Shown: in pieces, positions 40,162-48,685 of the stretch
Layout of the letters: each line of letters starts with the position of its first letter
Position numbering within the stretch: the first letter of the stretch is position 1
Assembly (NCBI RefSeq): GCF_041261205.1
Contig: NZ_JBGCCH010000013.1
Location: forward strand, 124,001 to 188,000
Length of the DNA: 64,000 bases
From: Catenulispora sp. MAP5-51
GTDB taxonomy: Bacteria > Actinomycetota > Actinomycetes > Streptomycetales > Catenulisporaceae
Direction of reading: 5' to 3'
Translations under genes and position numbers: made by a program
Notes under the pieces: model-generated
Told to the model about the DNA's origin: nothing
Databases searched by the model: none
The model's input: only the letters and a program-made list of their open reading frames with translations

Positions 40162-41631
40162 TCAGCTCTCGACGACGTGCTGCGCGAACCGGTCCCGCGC
40201 CTCGGACCACGCCTGCTGGTCCCACTGCCCGCTGCCCAGGGCCTCGGCGGCTTCGTAGCCCATCGTCAGCGCGTGGTGGGTGTTGTCCGGGGTGAACAGG
40301 CCCAGCCGCCCGAAGGTCGTGACGTGCGGCAGCGACTCGACCCAGCCCTCCAGGTCGGCCAGCGCCTCCCGGTAGCCCTTGTGGTAGATCGGGTAGACCT
40401 GGCGCATCCGCTTGACCTGCACCCATTCCAGGTTCAGGTGCGGCAGCCCCAGGCGGCGCACCGTCTCCCGGACCAGGTTCGCCAGCTGGTCCTCGTCCGC
40501 GGCCCACAGGTCGTCCCCTATGTCGCAGGGGATCTCGAAGCACAGCACGGTCCGCTCGGTCGGGTCGTCCGGCGAGAAGCGGTGGTTCGCGGGCTCGGAG
40601 ATGCGGGTGACCGGGGTGTCGCCGTCCGGGATGTAGTGCACGTCGCTGTTGGTCCAGCGCCCGCCGGCGTGGACCGCGTAGACCAGCAGGATCGCGCGGA
40701 AGCGCAGCTTGCCGCTGGCCTCGACGGCCTCGTACGGCGCGCCCGGCGAGGTCAGCCGGGCCAGCAGCGGCACCGGGATGGTCGAGAAGACGTGGCCGGC
40801 CCGGATGTCCGAACCGCCCTCGGCCCAGTGCTGCTCCCCCGACCAGCCGCCGCGTTCGGCGGCCGAGCCGTGGAACTCCGAGCGGGCCAGGGTCACGCTC
40901 ACGCCGTCGGCGTCCACCGCCAAATGCTCGGCCGCGGCGCCGAGGCGGATGCGCACGCCGGCCTCCATCGCCGCGTCGGCGAGGGCTTCGCAGAGCTGAC
41001 CGAAACCGCGGCGCGGGTACAGGTAGGCCAGCGACTCGCTGGCGATCGAGTTGCGCACGCTGCGCACCAGGGCGCCCCACATCGTCTGCGAGCCCGCCTT
41101 GCGCCGGGCCTGGTCGATGTCGATGTCCTCGCCGGAGACGCCCCAGAGCTTGGCCGCGTAGGGCTCGTAGACCTGCTTGTACATCGTCGGCCCGAACCCG
41201 GCGCGCATCAGCTCCGCGTAGGACTCCGCGGCCGCGATCTGCTTCTTGCCGCGCCAGGTGGCGGCCACGGCGTCGAAGGCGGCGCGGGCCATCGGCACCG
41301 TGGGCATCGACTTGGCCAGTTCGCGCGGTTTGAACGGATAGGCGACCCAGCGGTCGCCCACCAGCAGCCGGCCGTTGCGGTACCGGGTCTGCAGGTCCGA
41401 GCCCATCAGAGCCCTGAGATCGGCCAGGATGTTCTCCGGCAGGTCCGGGTTCAGCCGGTGGCTGCCCAGGTCCACGCGGAAGCCCGCGACGTCGAACGAC
41501 GCCGCCATCCCGCCCACGGTCTCGGCCCGCTCCAACACGTCCACGGACAGGCCGCGGCGCGCCGCGTACCAGGCCGCGGCCAGGCCCGCGGGCCCCGCGC
41601 CGAGCACGACGAGATCGGCCCTACCGGTCAT
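40162..41631 (-). CDS. FAD-dependent oxidoreductase, amine-oxidase/UDP-galactopyranose-mutase-like
   Basis: 489 residues. The N-terminus carries the FAD motif VVLGAGPAGLAAAWYAARRGLSVDVLERAETVGGMAASF, then GFRVDLGSHRLNPD. Other blocks typical of this NAD(P)/FAD clade are YEPYAAKLWGVSGEDI, YPRRGFGQLCEALADAAMEAGVRI, HVFSTIPVPLLARL and a C-terminal FAD contact near TFGRLGLFTPDNTHHALTMGYEAAEAL. Such proteins include UDP-galactopyranose mutases and protoporphyrinogen-oxidase-like enzymes; the substrate here is not clear. It ends 150 bases from the exporter start and stands alone. Confidence 0.78.
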   Translation of the reverse strand: MTGRADLVVLGAGPAGLAAAWYAARRGLSVDVLERAETVGGMAASFDVAGFRVDLGSHRLNPDLPENILADLRALMGSDLQTRYRNGRLLVGDRWVAYPFKPRELAKSMPTVPMARAAFDAVAATWRGKKQIAAAESYAELMRAGFGPTMYKQVYEPYAAKLWGVSGEDIDIDQARRKAGSQTMWGALVRSVRNSIASESLAYLYPRRGFGQLCEALADAAMEAGVRIRLGAAAEHLAVDADGVSVTLARSEFHGSAAERGGWSGEQHWAEGGSDIRAGHVFSTIPVPLLARLTSPGAPYEAVEASGKLRFRAILLVYAVHAGGRWTNSDVHYIPDGDTPVTRISEPANHRFSPDDPTERTVLCFEIPCDIGDDLWAADEDQLANLVRETVRRLGLPHLNLEWVQVKRMRQVYPIYHKGYREALADLEGWVESLPHVTTFGRLGLFTPDNTHHALTMGYEAAEALGSGQWDQQAWSEARDRFAQHVVES

Positions 41632-41752
41632 CGTTGGTATCCATCAGAACGCCCACAGTAGTAGTCCCACCCCATTCCCGGAACGCGCCGCGCGATGCGC
41701 GTCTCGGGTCTCACCCGATAGGGGAGATCATGCCGTATCTGAGGCTTGCGTA

Positions 41753-42910
41753 TCACATCTCGTCGATGCGCGGCAGGAGCACCTCGGTCGCGATGAGCTT
41801 CACGGCGACCGCCGCCGGGATCGCGACCAGCGCACCGACGATGCCGAACAGAGCCGCTCCGGCCAGCACCGCGAGGATGGTGACCATCGGGTGGACGTCG
41901 ACCGTACGGCGGTTGACCCTAGGGGCGATCAGGTAGTCCTCGGCCAGGCGGGCCACCACGTAGTAGGCCAGCGTGATGATCGCCACCTTCACCGAGATGG
42001 TCAGCGCCACCAGCGTCACCACCGCGCCGCCGATCGAGGAGCCGACCACCGGCACCAGGCCGAACAGCGCGACCACCACGCCGAGCGCGGCCGGATAAGG
42101 GATCGACCACGCCATCGCCCAGATCCAGGTGAAGAAGCCGGCGATGGAGGCGATGATCATCTGCCCGATCACGTACTTGCCGACCTGCGCCAGGATCCGG
42201 TCGGAGAGCTCGGAGACGCGCGGGCGCCGGCGGACCGGCACCAGGTGGTAGGCGAAGTTCTTTATGCCCGGCATGTTCGCCACGAAGTAGAAGGTCAGCG
42301 CGATCCCGGCCAGGGTCCCGGTGAGCAGCGAGAAGACGGCCTTGCCGGCGCCCAGGATGCCGTTGAGGTCCAACGTCCCGGCCTTGTTGGCGTTGATCCA
42401 GGACTTGGCCTTCTCGATGATCTGGTACTTGTTCTCCAGCTTGCCGAGGTAGGTCGACTTGTTGCGCAGGTCGTCCAGGTAGGCCGGGATCGCGTTGATC
42501 AGGGAGTTGACCTCCCGGTCCACCGGCGGGAAGACCAGCGCCACGAACCCGGCGAGCACGGCCAGCACGGCCAGCGCGACGACCGCCACGGCCAGGCCGC
42601 GCCGCAGCCCGCGGTTCACCAGCCCGGTGACCATCGGGTCCAGCGCGGTGGCGAAGAACACCGCCAGCAGCAGGATCGACAGCAGGCTGCCCAGGCCCGA
42701 GACCAGGTGGACCAGGGCGTAGGCGGTGATGGCGCCGGCAGCGAGCCAGAACGCGAAGGCGAACCAGCCGCCCGCGGGCATCGCGGACAGCGACGGCGGA
42801 TCGCCGGCGCCGGCCCGGGCGCTCTGGCCCCGCGGCGCGGAGCCGTTCGCGGCCGGGGGCACGCTGGAGGGCTTCGGGGCGCGCGTCGAAGTCGCCTGTT
42901 CACCGGCCAT
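41753..42910 (-). CDS. AI-2E family transporter (TqsA/PerM-like)
   Basis: 385 residues, eight membrane helices. The family pattern is visible: FFATALDPMVTGLVNRGLRRGLAVAVVALAVLAVLAGFVALVFPPV, a central soluble/amphipathic stretch (VNSLINAIPAYLDDL through DLNGILGAGKAVFSLL), and the conserved ending FGLVPVVGSSIGGAVVTLVAL, LIAPRVNRRTVDVHPMVTILAVLAGAALFG. These proteins export AI-2 or act as ion antiporters; which applies is unknown. ATG 42910 is preferred over GTG 42916, with AAGG upstream. Confidence 0.85.
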   Translation of the reverse strand: MAGEQATSTRAPKPSSVPPAANGSAPRGQSARAGAGDPPSLSAMPAGGWFAFAFWLAAGAITAYALVHLVSGLGSLLSILLLAVFFATALDPMVTGLVNRGLRRGLAVAVVALAVLAVLAGFVALVFPPVDREVNSLINAIPAYLDDLRNKSTYLGKLENKYQIIEKAKSWINANKAGTLDLNGILGAGKAVFSLLTGTLAGIALTFYFVANMPGIKNFAYHLVPVRRRPRVSELSDRILAQVGKYVIGQMIIASIAGFFTWIWAMAWSIPYPAALGVVVALFGLVPVVGSSIGGAVVTLVALTISVKVAIITLAYYVVARLAEDYLIAPRVNRRTVDVHPMVTILAVLAGAALFGIVGALVAIPAAVAVKLIATEVLLPRIDEM

Positions 42911-42981
42911 GCCCACGACCTTAGGGGACGTGGGTGGTCTACGGGTAACTCGTCGGTGACGGGTTCAGTGCGGGGCGCCGG

Positions 42982-43314
42982 TCAGAGATAAAGACCGGTT
43001 TCGCCCTCGCCCTCGCCGAGGCGCTCGGCTGCCACGGCGTGCACGTCGCGCTCCCGGAGCAGCACATAATCCGTGCCGCGCACCTCGACCTCGCCGCGGT
43101 CGGCCGGATCGTAGAGCACCCGGTCGCCGACCTGGATCGTGCGCACGTTCGCGCCGATCGCCACGACCTCCGCCCAGGCCAGACGGCTGCCCACCCGCGC
43201 CGTCGCGGGAATGAGGATGCCCCCGGACGAGCGCCGGTCCCCCGCCTCCGGGTCCTCGCGCACCAGCACGCGGTCGTGCAGCATCCGGATCGGCAGCTTC
43301 TCTCCTGAACTCAC
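42982..43314 (-). CDS. GroES-like co-chaperonin
   Basis: 110 residues. The GroES fold is indicated by IRMLHDRVLVREDPEAGDRRSSGGILIPATARVGSRLAWAEVVAIGANVRTIQVGDRVLYDPADRGEVEVRGTDYVLLRERDVHAV, including a mobile-loop segment (RRSSGGILIP). It differs from the GroEL-linked GroES: it is alone, has a shorter core and ends in GLYL, as in the actinobacterial stand-alone paralog. GTG 43314 is used; GATAAC lies seven to twelve bases upstream, suggesting a leaderless transcript. Partner chaperonin is not in this window. Confidence 0.85.
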   Translation of the reverse strand: MSSGEKLPIRMLHDRVLVREDPEAGDRRSSGGILIPATARVGSRLAWAEVVAIGANVRTIQVGDRVLYDPADRGEVEVRGTDYVLLRERDVHAVAAERLGEGEGETGLYL

Positions 43315-43389
43315 GCTTGCGACGTTATCGCACCAGCCCGCGGCCGTCAGCGCGGGTGACCGAGGGCCCCCTCGTCTAGCCTGGGACCC

Positions 43390-43869
43390 GTGAAACTCAA
43401 CCCCGGAGACACCGCCCCCGCCTTCACCCTGACCGACGACCACGGCGCGTCCGTGAGCCTGGCCGACTACGCCGGCCGCAAGGTCATCCTGTACGTCTAC
43501 CCGGCCGCCATGACCCCGGGGTGCACGAAGCAGGCCTGCGACTTCCGCGACAACATCGCCTCCTTCCAGAAGGAGGGCTACGCCATCCTCGGCCTGTCCC
43601 CCGACAAGCCGGAGAAGCTGGCGAAGTTCCGCGAGCGCGACGCCCTGACCTTCCCCCTCCTGTCCGACCCGGACAAGACGGTCCTGGAGGAGTACGGCGC
43701 CTACGGCGAGAAGAAGCTGTACGGCAAGACCGTGGTCGGCGTGATCCGGTCGACGTTCGTGCTGGACGTGGACGCCAAGGGCGCCGCGAAGGTGGACGTC
43801 GCGCAGTACGCCGTGAAGGCGACGGGGCATGTCGCGAAGTTGCGGCGGGACCTGAGGTTGGACGGGTAG
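43390..43869 (+). CDS. bcp: Thioredoxin-dependent peroxiredoxin (BCP/PrxQ)
   Basis: 159 residues, cytosolic. Peroxidatic cysteine C45 in MTPGCTKQAC and resolving cysteine C50 give the one-helix PrxQ spacing. The thioredoxin-like core (ILYVYPAAMTPG, GYAILGLSPDKPEKLAKFRERDALTFPLLSDPDKTVLEEYGAYGEKK) and the closing VIRSTFVLD are complete. GTG 43390 is the only reasonable start. Reduces hydrogen and alkyl peroxides using thioredoxin. It is divergent from the GroES-like gene with 75 bases between starts. Confidence 0.93.
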   Translation: MKLNPGDTAPAFTLTDDHGASVSLADYAGRKVILYVYPAAMTPGCTKQACDFRDNIASFQKEGYAILGLSPDKPEKLAKFRERDALTFPLLSDPDKTVLEEYGAYGEKKLYGKTVVGVIRSTFVLDVDAKGAAKVDVAQYAVKATGHVAKLRRDLRLDG

Positions 43870-44030
43870 ACACGGGCTGCTCATCATTTCATGTGATATC
43901 GCATGCTTGACTCCCTGCGAAGGCTTCGCAAGGGCTCTAAGTTCGCCCGCATGAGCAGCGCATACACGTTCGAGGAGCTCGCCGCAGCTGCGGCGGGCTC
44001 GAAAACGCCTCACAGCTGTACACACGCGAG

Positions 44031-44696
44031 ATGCTCGAAGAGGCGGCCGCGCAGTCGACGTCCATCGCCGAAGTGGTCCGGCGGCTCGGCGCCAAAGAAG
44101 TCGGTGGAACTCAAGCCCACGTCGGGCGCCGGTTGCGGTCATTCGAGATCGACATCTCGCACTTCGAGTCGATGCGGCGGAAGCCTCGGCAACGGCTCAA
44201 GGAAGTGCCGTGGGCCGAGTTCGCGGATGCCGTCTCCCAGGCGCGCAGCGTTGCGCAGGTCGCCAGGATTCTCGGGGTCGCGGACACAACCGATTTCCGC
44301 CGTCAGTACCGCACGCGGGTTGTCGAACTCGGGCTGGATGTCTCACATTTCTTGGGACAAGCCCATGCTCGCGGTACCAGGAGCACACGACGAACGGATC
44401 CGGCCGACATTCTGATCGCCGACCCGACGGCCCGCGGCCGGACCAAGACCCGACTGCTCCGTCCCGCGATGATCGAGGTCGGCATCCTCCACCACTGCGC
44501 GCTCTGCGAGACCGGTCCTGAGTGGCGTGGTCGTCAGCTCACGCTGGAGATCGACCACATCAACGGCGACATGACTGACAATCGGCCGGAAGACCTGCGG
44601 TTCCTCTGCCCGAACTGCCACGCGACCACGCCGACCTTCTGCCGCAAAAAGAAGCGCGAGACCCGGTCCTTGGACGGTCCCGACAGGTCGCGATAG
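44031..44696 (+). CDS. HNH endonuclease, possibly with a frameshifted N-terminus
   Basis: 221 residues from ATG 44031. The C-terminus is a clear HNH domain: HHCALCETGPEWRGRQLTLEIDHINGDMTDNRPEDLRFLCPNCHATTPTFCRKKK, with two CxxC zinc knuckles and the DH/N/H active-site residues. The N-terminal part has repeated small helical modules (STSIAEVVRRLGAKE and ARSVAQVARILGVAD) that look DNA-binding. In another frame just upstream (from ATG 43951) lies SSAYTFEELAAAAAGS, a sequence resembling the start of such modules, so one base may have been lost or gained near 44005. It is followed by a tRNA gene eight bases later. Confidence 0.75.
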   Translation: MLEEAAAQSTSIAEVVRRLGAKEVGGTQAHVGRRLRSFEIDISHFESMRRKPRQRLKEVPWAEFADAVSQARSVAQVARILGVADTTDFRRQYRTRVVELGLDVSHFLGQAHARGTRSTRRTDPADILIADPTARGRTKTRLLRPAMIEVGILHHCALCETGPEWRGRQLTLEIDHINGDMTDNRPEDLRFLCPNCHATTPTFCRKKKRETRSLDGPDRSR

Positions 44697-44704
44697 CCTG
44701 CGGT

Positions 44705-44779
44705 GGGGCCGTAGCCCAATCGGCAGGAGGCAATGACTTTAGGTGTCATTCAGTGCGAGTTCGAATCTCGTCGGCCCCA
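44705..44779 (+). tRNA. tRNA with UAG anticodon (leucine-type loop) on a short-variable-arm body
   Basis: 75 bases fold as a cloverleaf: acceptor GGGGCCG (44705-44711) with CGGCCCC (44772-44778) and discriminator A; a weak 3-pair D stem GCC/GGC; anticodon stem ATGAC (44733-44737) with GTCAT (44745-44749); loop TTTAGGT, anticodon TAG at 44740-44742; T stem GCGAG/CTCGT with loop TTCGAAT. The loop matches that of tRNA-Leu(UAG), but the variable region is only five bases, whereas leucine tRNAs have a long variable arm. CCA is not encoded. Either an unusual isoacceptor or a non-standard/decayed tRNA. Confidence 0.75.
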
Positions 44780-44876
44780 CTCCAAAATCTTGGTCACGTC
44801 GGCCGCGCGCGGGCGTCCGACCGCTAGGCTCCGTCAACGACTGGAGATCACGACGAAGCCTGGGGGACGCCCGACC

Positions 44877-45707
44877 GTGAGCACACCGACGAACGATCCC
44901 AATCCGTTCGGCACCCCGGCCCCGCCTGGACAGGCGCCGCTGCCGGGGCAGTTCGGGGCGGCGGGTGCGCAGGGTCCCGGGTATCCGGCGACGCCCGAGC
45001 AGAGTATGCCGACGCAGACCGCGCCGGTGTACGGCGGGCAGCCGGATTCGCAGTACGCGCCGTATGTGCCGCCGGGCGGAGCGCCCGGGCCGGGGCCGCA
45101 GTTCGGGCCGGGTGGCATGCAGCCGTCGGGGCCGGTGCCGGGCGGGATGCCCGGGCCGATGCCGGGGCCCGGGTCCATGCCGCCGCCCTACGGCTACGGC
45201 TATCCCCCGCCGAAGCCGACGGTGACCAGTGCCGTCGCGATCGTCGCACTGTGCCTGTTCTGGGTGCCCGTGGCCGGGTTGGTGCTGAGCATCATCGGGA
45301 TGGTGAAGACCGCCAAGGGGAAGGCGCGGGGGCGCGGGCTGGCCATCGCGGCTCTGGTGTTGTCCATTCTGGTGACCCTCGGCGCGGTGCTCGTGGGGGC
45401 CGCGATCGCTTCGAAGCCGTCGGCGCTGGATCCGGGGTGTACGCGCGGGAAGACGGCGGTGCTGGAGCAGTCCAAGCAGATCGACGCCGATTCGGCGAAG
45501 GGCGACACGACCGCCGTGCAGAACGACCTCGGGACGCTCGTCGACGATCTGGCGAAGGCCGCGTCCGAGTCCAAGCGCGGTGATGTGCGCGCGACGGTGC
45601 AGGCCGTGCACGACGACTACGCCGCCATCGCCGGCGGCCAGGACAACCAGGGCAAGCTCGCCTCCGATCTGCAGCAGATGGACCACCTCTGCACCATCGG
45701 CAAGTAG
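44877..45707 (+). CDS. DUF4190-type membrane protein with Pro/Gly-rich N-terminus
   Basis: 276 residues. The first 105 residues are a disordered Pro/Gly/Gln-rich cytoplasmic segment (PGQAPLPGQFG, PPGGAPGPGPQFGPGG). Two membrane helices, SAVAIVALCLFWVPVAGLVLSIIGMV and GLAIAALVLSILVTLGAVLVGAAIA, form the DUF4190 hairpin with the KTAKGKARGRG loop. The extracellular C-terminal 115 residues are helical with two cysteines that could pair (DPGCTRG and DHLCTIGK). GTG 44877 is chosen from family context. Function unknown. Confidence 0.78.
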   Translation: MSTPTNDPNPFGTPAPPGQAPLPGQFGAAGAQGPGYPATPEQSMPTQTAPVYGGQPDSQYAPYVPPGGAPGPGPQFGPGGMQPSGPVPGGMPGPMPGPGSMPPPYGYGYPPPKPTVTSAVAIVALCLFWVPVAGLVLSIIGMVKTAKGKARGRGLAIAALVLSILVTLGAVLVGAAIASKPSALDPGCTRGKTAVLEQSKQIDADSAKGDTTAVQNDLGTLVDDLAKAASESKRGDVRATVQAVHDDYAAIAGGQDNQGKLASDLQQMDHLCTIGK

Positions 45708-45773
45708 CGGCAGGTAGCGGCAGGCAAAGGGCCAGGTGCCAGCACACCGCGCGCCGAACCCCGGCAACACACG

Positions 45774-45814
45774 ACGGCCGCCGCCGACCGGAGTTCCCGG
45801 TCGGCGGTGGCCGT
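45774..45814. terminator. Bidirectional hairpin between convergent DUF4190 and rdgB genes
   Basis: Inner arms CCGCCGACCGG (45781-45791) and CCGGTCGGCGG (45797-45807), extended by ACGGCC (45774-45779) and GGCCGT (45809-45814) across one mismatch. Confidence 0.72.
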
Positions 45815-45826
45815 CGCCGTTCTCGG

Positions 45827-46444
45827 TCAGCCCTTCAGCAGCGGCACCAGGGCCCGGAACGCGCGGCCGCGGTGGCTGATCGCGTCCTTCTCCTGCGGGC
45901 TGAGCTCGGAGGTGGTCCGGGTCTCGCCCTCGGGGACGAAGATCGGGTCGTAGCCGAAGCCGCCGTCGCCGCGGGGGGCGCGGATCAGGCGGCCGGTGAC
46001 GACGCCCTCGACCACATGCTCGGTATGGTCGGGCTGGACCAAGGCCGCCGCGCAGGTGAAGTTGGCGCCCAGGGCCTCGTCGGGGACGTCGGCGACCTGG
46101 TCCAGGACCAGCTGCAGGTTCGACACGTCGCGGCCGGGGCCGGCCGGCAGGTCGCCGAAGCGGCCCGACCAGCGCGCGGACAGGATGCCCGGCATGCCGT
46201 TCAGCGCCTCCACGCACAGGCCCGAGTCGTCGGCGACGGCGGGCAGGCCGGTCGCGGCGGCCACCGCGCGCGCCTTGATCAGGGCGTTCTCGGCGAAGGT
46301 CAGGCCGGTCTCGGGGATCTCCGGCAGGGCCGCGTACAGCTCGGGGCCGGCGAGTTCGACGTCGGTCAGGCCGGCGGCGAGCAGGATCCGCTGGAGTTCG
46401 GTGATCTTCTTGGCGTTGCGGGTGGCGAGCACGATCTGGCGCAT
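45827..46444 (-). CDS. rdgB: XTP/dITP diphosphatase (HAM1/RdgB)
   Basis: 205 residues. The N-terminal SxNxxK-type motif reads LATRNAKKITELQRIL, followed by GLTFAENALIKARAVAAATGLPAVADDSGLCVEALNGMPGILSARWSG and RGDGGFGYDPIFVPEGETRTTSELSPQEKDAISHRGRAFRAL, all standard for house-cleaning hydrolases that remove XTP and dITP. It is the last gene of the conserved murI-MBL-rph-rdgB group, here separated from rph by a lipoprotein gene. Confidence 0.93.
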   Translation of the reverse strand: MRQIVLATRNAKKITELQRILLAAGLTDVELAGPELYAALPEIPETGLTFAENALIKARAVAAATGLPAVADDSGLCVEALNGMPGILSARWSGRFGDLPAGPGRDVSNLQLVLDQVADVPDEALGANFTCAAALVQPDHTEHVVEGVVTGRLIRAPRGDGGFGYDPIFVPEGETRTTSELSPQEKDAISHRGRAFRALVPLLKG

Positions 46445-46510
46445 GGGCGCCAGTCTATTTGGCTGCCGGCCATCGGCGTGGCCTGCGGGCCGACGGGCCG
46501 ACGGGCCGTT

Positions 46511-47113
46511 CTACTGGTTGCCGGCCGAGCAGATGTTGCCCATCACCTGGAAGTCGGACTTCACCGGTCCGTTGTTCGGAGTCTGGCCCTGCTGCGCCTG
46601 CGTGAAGATCGTCTGCATATCGGTGGCCAGCTTGTTCATCGCGTCGGCCGCGCCGGGCTTCTTGGTCTGCTGGGCGCCGATGTGGATCTTCTGGACCGAG
46701 GCGGGGATCGTCGCGACGGCCTGCAGCACGCTCTTCTGCTGCGCGGTCACGTAGTCGCCGAAGCCGGCCAGGGCGGTCTTGCAGCCCTGGTCGGTCCAGG
46801 TGCTGTTGAGTTCCTTCAGCGACGAGGCCAGGACCGAGGGGTCCTGGGAGCTCGGTGCGGCCGGGGAGGAGCCGGTGGCGGCCGACGGTGCCGAGGAGCC
46901 GGTGTCGGCGGAGGAGGGGGCGCTGGTGCCGCCGGTGCCGCCCGTGGAGGAACCGTTCGCCGAGCCCGACGCGCTCGTGGAGTTCCCCGTGCCGGGGACC
47001 GTCCCGCCCGCCGTGCCCGCCCCGATCGTGCCCTGCGATGCGCACGCCGCCAGCGACAGCGCGGTCAGGGCCAGCAGTCCCGGTATCACGCTCGTGCGCA
47101 GCCGCACGGTCAT
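46511..47113 (-). CDS. Putative lipoprotein, Ser/Gly-rich linker
   Basis: 200 residues. Signal peptide with lipobox LSLAAC (cysteine about residue 25), then a 60-residue low-complexity Ser/Gly/Thr linker, and a helical domain of 100 residues (SVLASSLKELNSTWTDQGCKTALAGFGDYVTAQQKSVLQAVATIPASVQKIHIG). Two cysteines, in DQGCKTAL and NICSAGNQ, may form a disulfide. No family recognised. ATG 47113 follows GGGGGTGG; an upstream ATG would place residues before the signal peptide. It lies between rph and rdgB, behind the rph terminator. Confidence 0.65.
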   Translation of the reverse strand: MTVRLRTSVIPGLLALTALSLAACASQGTIGAGTAGGTVPGTGNSTSASGSANGSSTGGTGGTSAPSSADTGSSAPSAATGSSPAAPSSQDPSVLASSLKELNSTWTDQGCKTALAGFGDYVTAQQKSVLQAVATIPASVQKIHIGAQQTKKPGAADAMNKLATDMQTIFTQAQQGQTPNNGPVKSDFQVMGNICSAGNQ

Positions 47114-47136
47114 GAGCCCACCCCCAGTGGAAAGCA

Positions 47137-47168
47137 TTCGGAGCCCCGGCTTTCGCCGGGGCTCCGAA
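47137..47168 (-). terminator. Strong hairpin terminator after rph
   Basis: Fourteen-base perfect arms at 47137-47150 and 47155-47168 (core CGGAGCCCCGGC) with tetraloop; on the minus strand followed by TGCTTT. Twenty-five bases after the rph stop. Confidence 0.8.
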
Positions 47169-47193
47169 CAATATAGGAGGTGGTTGCCTGCGG

Positions 47194-47925
47194 TCAGCTC
47201 AGCAGTGCCTTGACCTGGTGCGAGGCCAGTTCGCGGCAGCCGGCGGCGGCCAGGTCGAGCAGGGCGTCCAGCTCGGCGCGGTCGAAGGGGGCGCCCTCGG
47301 CGGTGCCCTGGACCTCGACGAACTTGCCGTCGGCGGTGCACACGACGTTCATGTCGGTCTCGGCGCGGACGTCCTCTTCGTAACACAGGTCGAGCATCGG
47401 GACGCCGTCGATGATGCCGACGCTGACCGCCGAGACCGAACCGGTCAGCGGCTCCTTGGAGGCCTTGATCATCTTCTTGTCGCGCATCCACGTGACCGCG
47501 TCCTGCAGCGCCACGAACCCGCCGGTGATGGCCGCGGTCCGGGTGCCGCCGTCGGCCTGCAGCACGTCGCAGTCCACGACGATGGTGTTCTCGCCCAGGG
47601 CCTTGGTGTCCACCACGGCCCGCAGCGCGCGCCCGATCAGCCGGGAGATCTCCTGGGTGCGGCCGCCGACCTTGCCCTTGACCGACTCGCGGTCGCCGCG
47701 GGTGTTGGTGGCCCGGGGCAGCATCGCGTACTCGGCGGTGATCCAGCCCTTGCCGGTGCCGCGCAGCCAGCGCGGGACGCCTTCGGTGACGCTGGCGGTG
47801 CACAGCACCTTGGTCTGGCCGAACTCCACGAGGACGCTGCCCTCGGGGTGGATCGACCACTTGCGGGTCAGGGTGACCGGACGGAGCTGGCCTGTTTTGC
47901 GGCCGTCGACGCGTGCTGCTGACAT
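47194..47925 (-). CDS. rph: Ribonuclease PH
   Basis: 243 residues. 3'-to-5' phosphorolytic trimming of tRNA ends. Core blocks: [114 protein letters not shown] and [18 protein letters not shown]. Complete length. In actinobacteria it normally follows an MBL hydrolase and precedes rdgB; here a 163-residue unknown protein sits upstream. Confidence 0.95.
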   Translation of the reverse strand: MSAARVDGRKTGQLRPVTLTRKWSIHPEGSVLVEFGQTKVLCTASVTEGVPRWLRGTGKGWITAEYAMLPRATNTRGDRESVKGKVGGRTQEISRLIGRALRAVVDTKALGENTIVVDCDVLQADGGTRTAAITGGFVALQDAVTWMRDKKMIKASKEPLTGSVSAVSVGIIDGVPMLDLCYEEDVRAETDMNVVCTADGKFVEVQGTAEGAPFDRAELDALLDLAAAGCRELASHQVKALLS

Positions 47926-48076
47926 GTGAAGACCCTAGCCCACCCCCGGGGCCGGCGCGGCCGACGGTGCGGCGCGCGCGGGGCCGTCGCCGGGCTCCGC
48001 CCCGGCCGCGCCGGGGGTGGAGGCGGGGGTGAAGGCGGGGGTTTGGTGTGCGGGGCGTGCGCGGCGGGGTGCCCGA

Positions 48077-48115
48077 CGGGTGTGCCCAGCGGGTGTGCCC
48101 GGCGGGTGTGCCCGG
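48077..48115. repeat. Three tandem 13-base units CGGGTGTGCCCGG
   Basis: Units at 48077-48089 (ending CAG), 48090-48102 and 48103-48115. The 195-base gap 47926-48120 also holds inverted arms CCGGCGCGGCC (47952-47962) and GGCCGCGCCGG (48005-48015), probably the terminator of the 48121 gene. Confidence 0.7.
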
Positions 48116-48120
48116 CGCGA

Positions 48121-48612
48121 TCAGTCGAGCGGCACGTGGGCCAGCAGCCGCAGCGTCGGCAGGTCGGTGGCCTTGCGCAGGCGGGAGGCCAGGTCCCGGT
48201 GGAAGAACTCCTCGACCAGGTGCGGCACCGTCAGCACGATGATCTCGTCGACCACGTACTTGGCCGCGATCTCCTTCAGCCCTTCCACCGGCGGGCCGGC
48301 CAGCAGCTCGCCGGCGGCCTGCCTGCCGGCCTTCTGGAACGCCTCCACGGTCGCGGTCATGATCGTGCGGGCCTCCACGACGGCCTCGTTCAGCGGCTCG
48401 TCGTGGGAGTCCTCCTCGGCCCCCTTGAAGTTGCCCAGCGCCAGGTCGTCGAGGGTGGCCAGGACCTTGCCGTTCTCCTTGCCGACAGGCACCACGACGA
48501 CGTAGTTCTCGGCCTCCATGCCCTCCTCGACGTTGTCGTCGTGCAGACCGACGACGTACTCCAGGTCGTGCTGGTTGATCGTCTTCTCGACGACGAGCAT
48601 GGTGGTCGGCAC
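48121..48612 (-). CDS. Small unknown protein with UspA-like ending
   Basis: 163 residues. The C-terminal half (AAKYVVDEIIVLTVPHLVEEFFHRDLASRLRKATDLPTLRLLAHVP) resembles the nucleotide-fold end of universal-stress-like proteins. The N-terminal half is acidic (HDDNVEEGMEAENYVVVVPVGKENGKVLATL). Homologs are widespread in actinomycetes as unnamed proteins. It lies between the MBL hydrolase and rph on the same strand. ATG 48612; GAGAGGAC upstream acts as ribosome site. Confidence 0.65.
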   Translation of the reverse strand: MPTTMLVVEKTINQHDLEYVVGLHDDNVEEGMEAENYVVVVPVGKENGKVLATLDDLALGNFKGAEEDSHDEPLNEAVVEARTIMTATVEAFQKAGRQAAGELLAGPPVEGLKEIAAKYVVDEIIVLTVPHLVEEFFHRDLASRLRKATDLPTLRLLAHVPLD

Positions 48613-48685
48613 AGTCGGGTCCTCTCAGGTGCTGCTGCCCGGGGGCGGCGCCGGGCGCCGCTCCCCTCATCTCCCCATCATGGTC

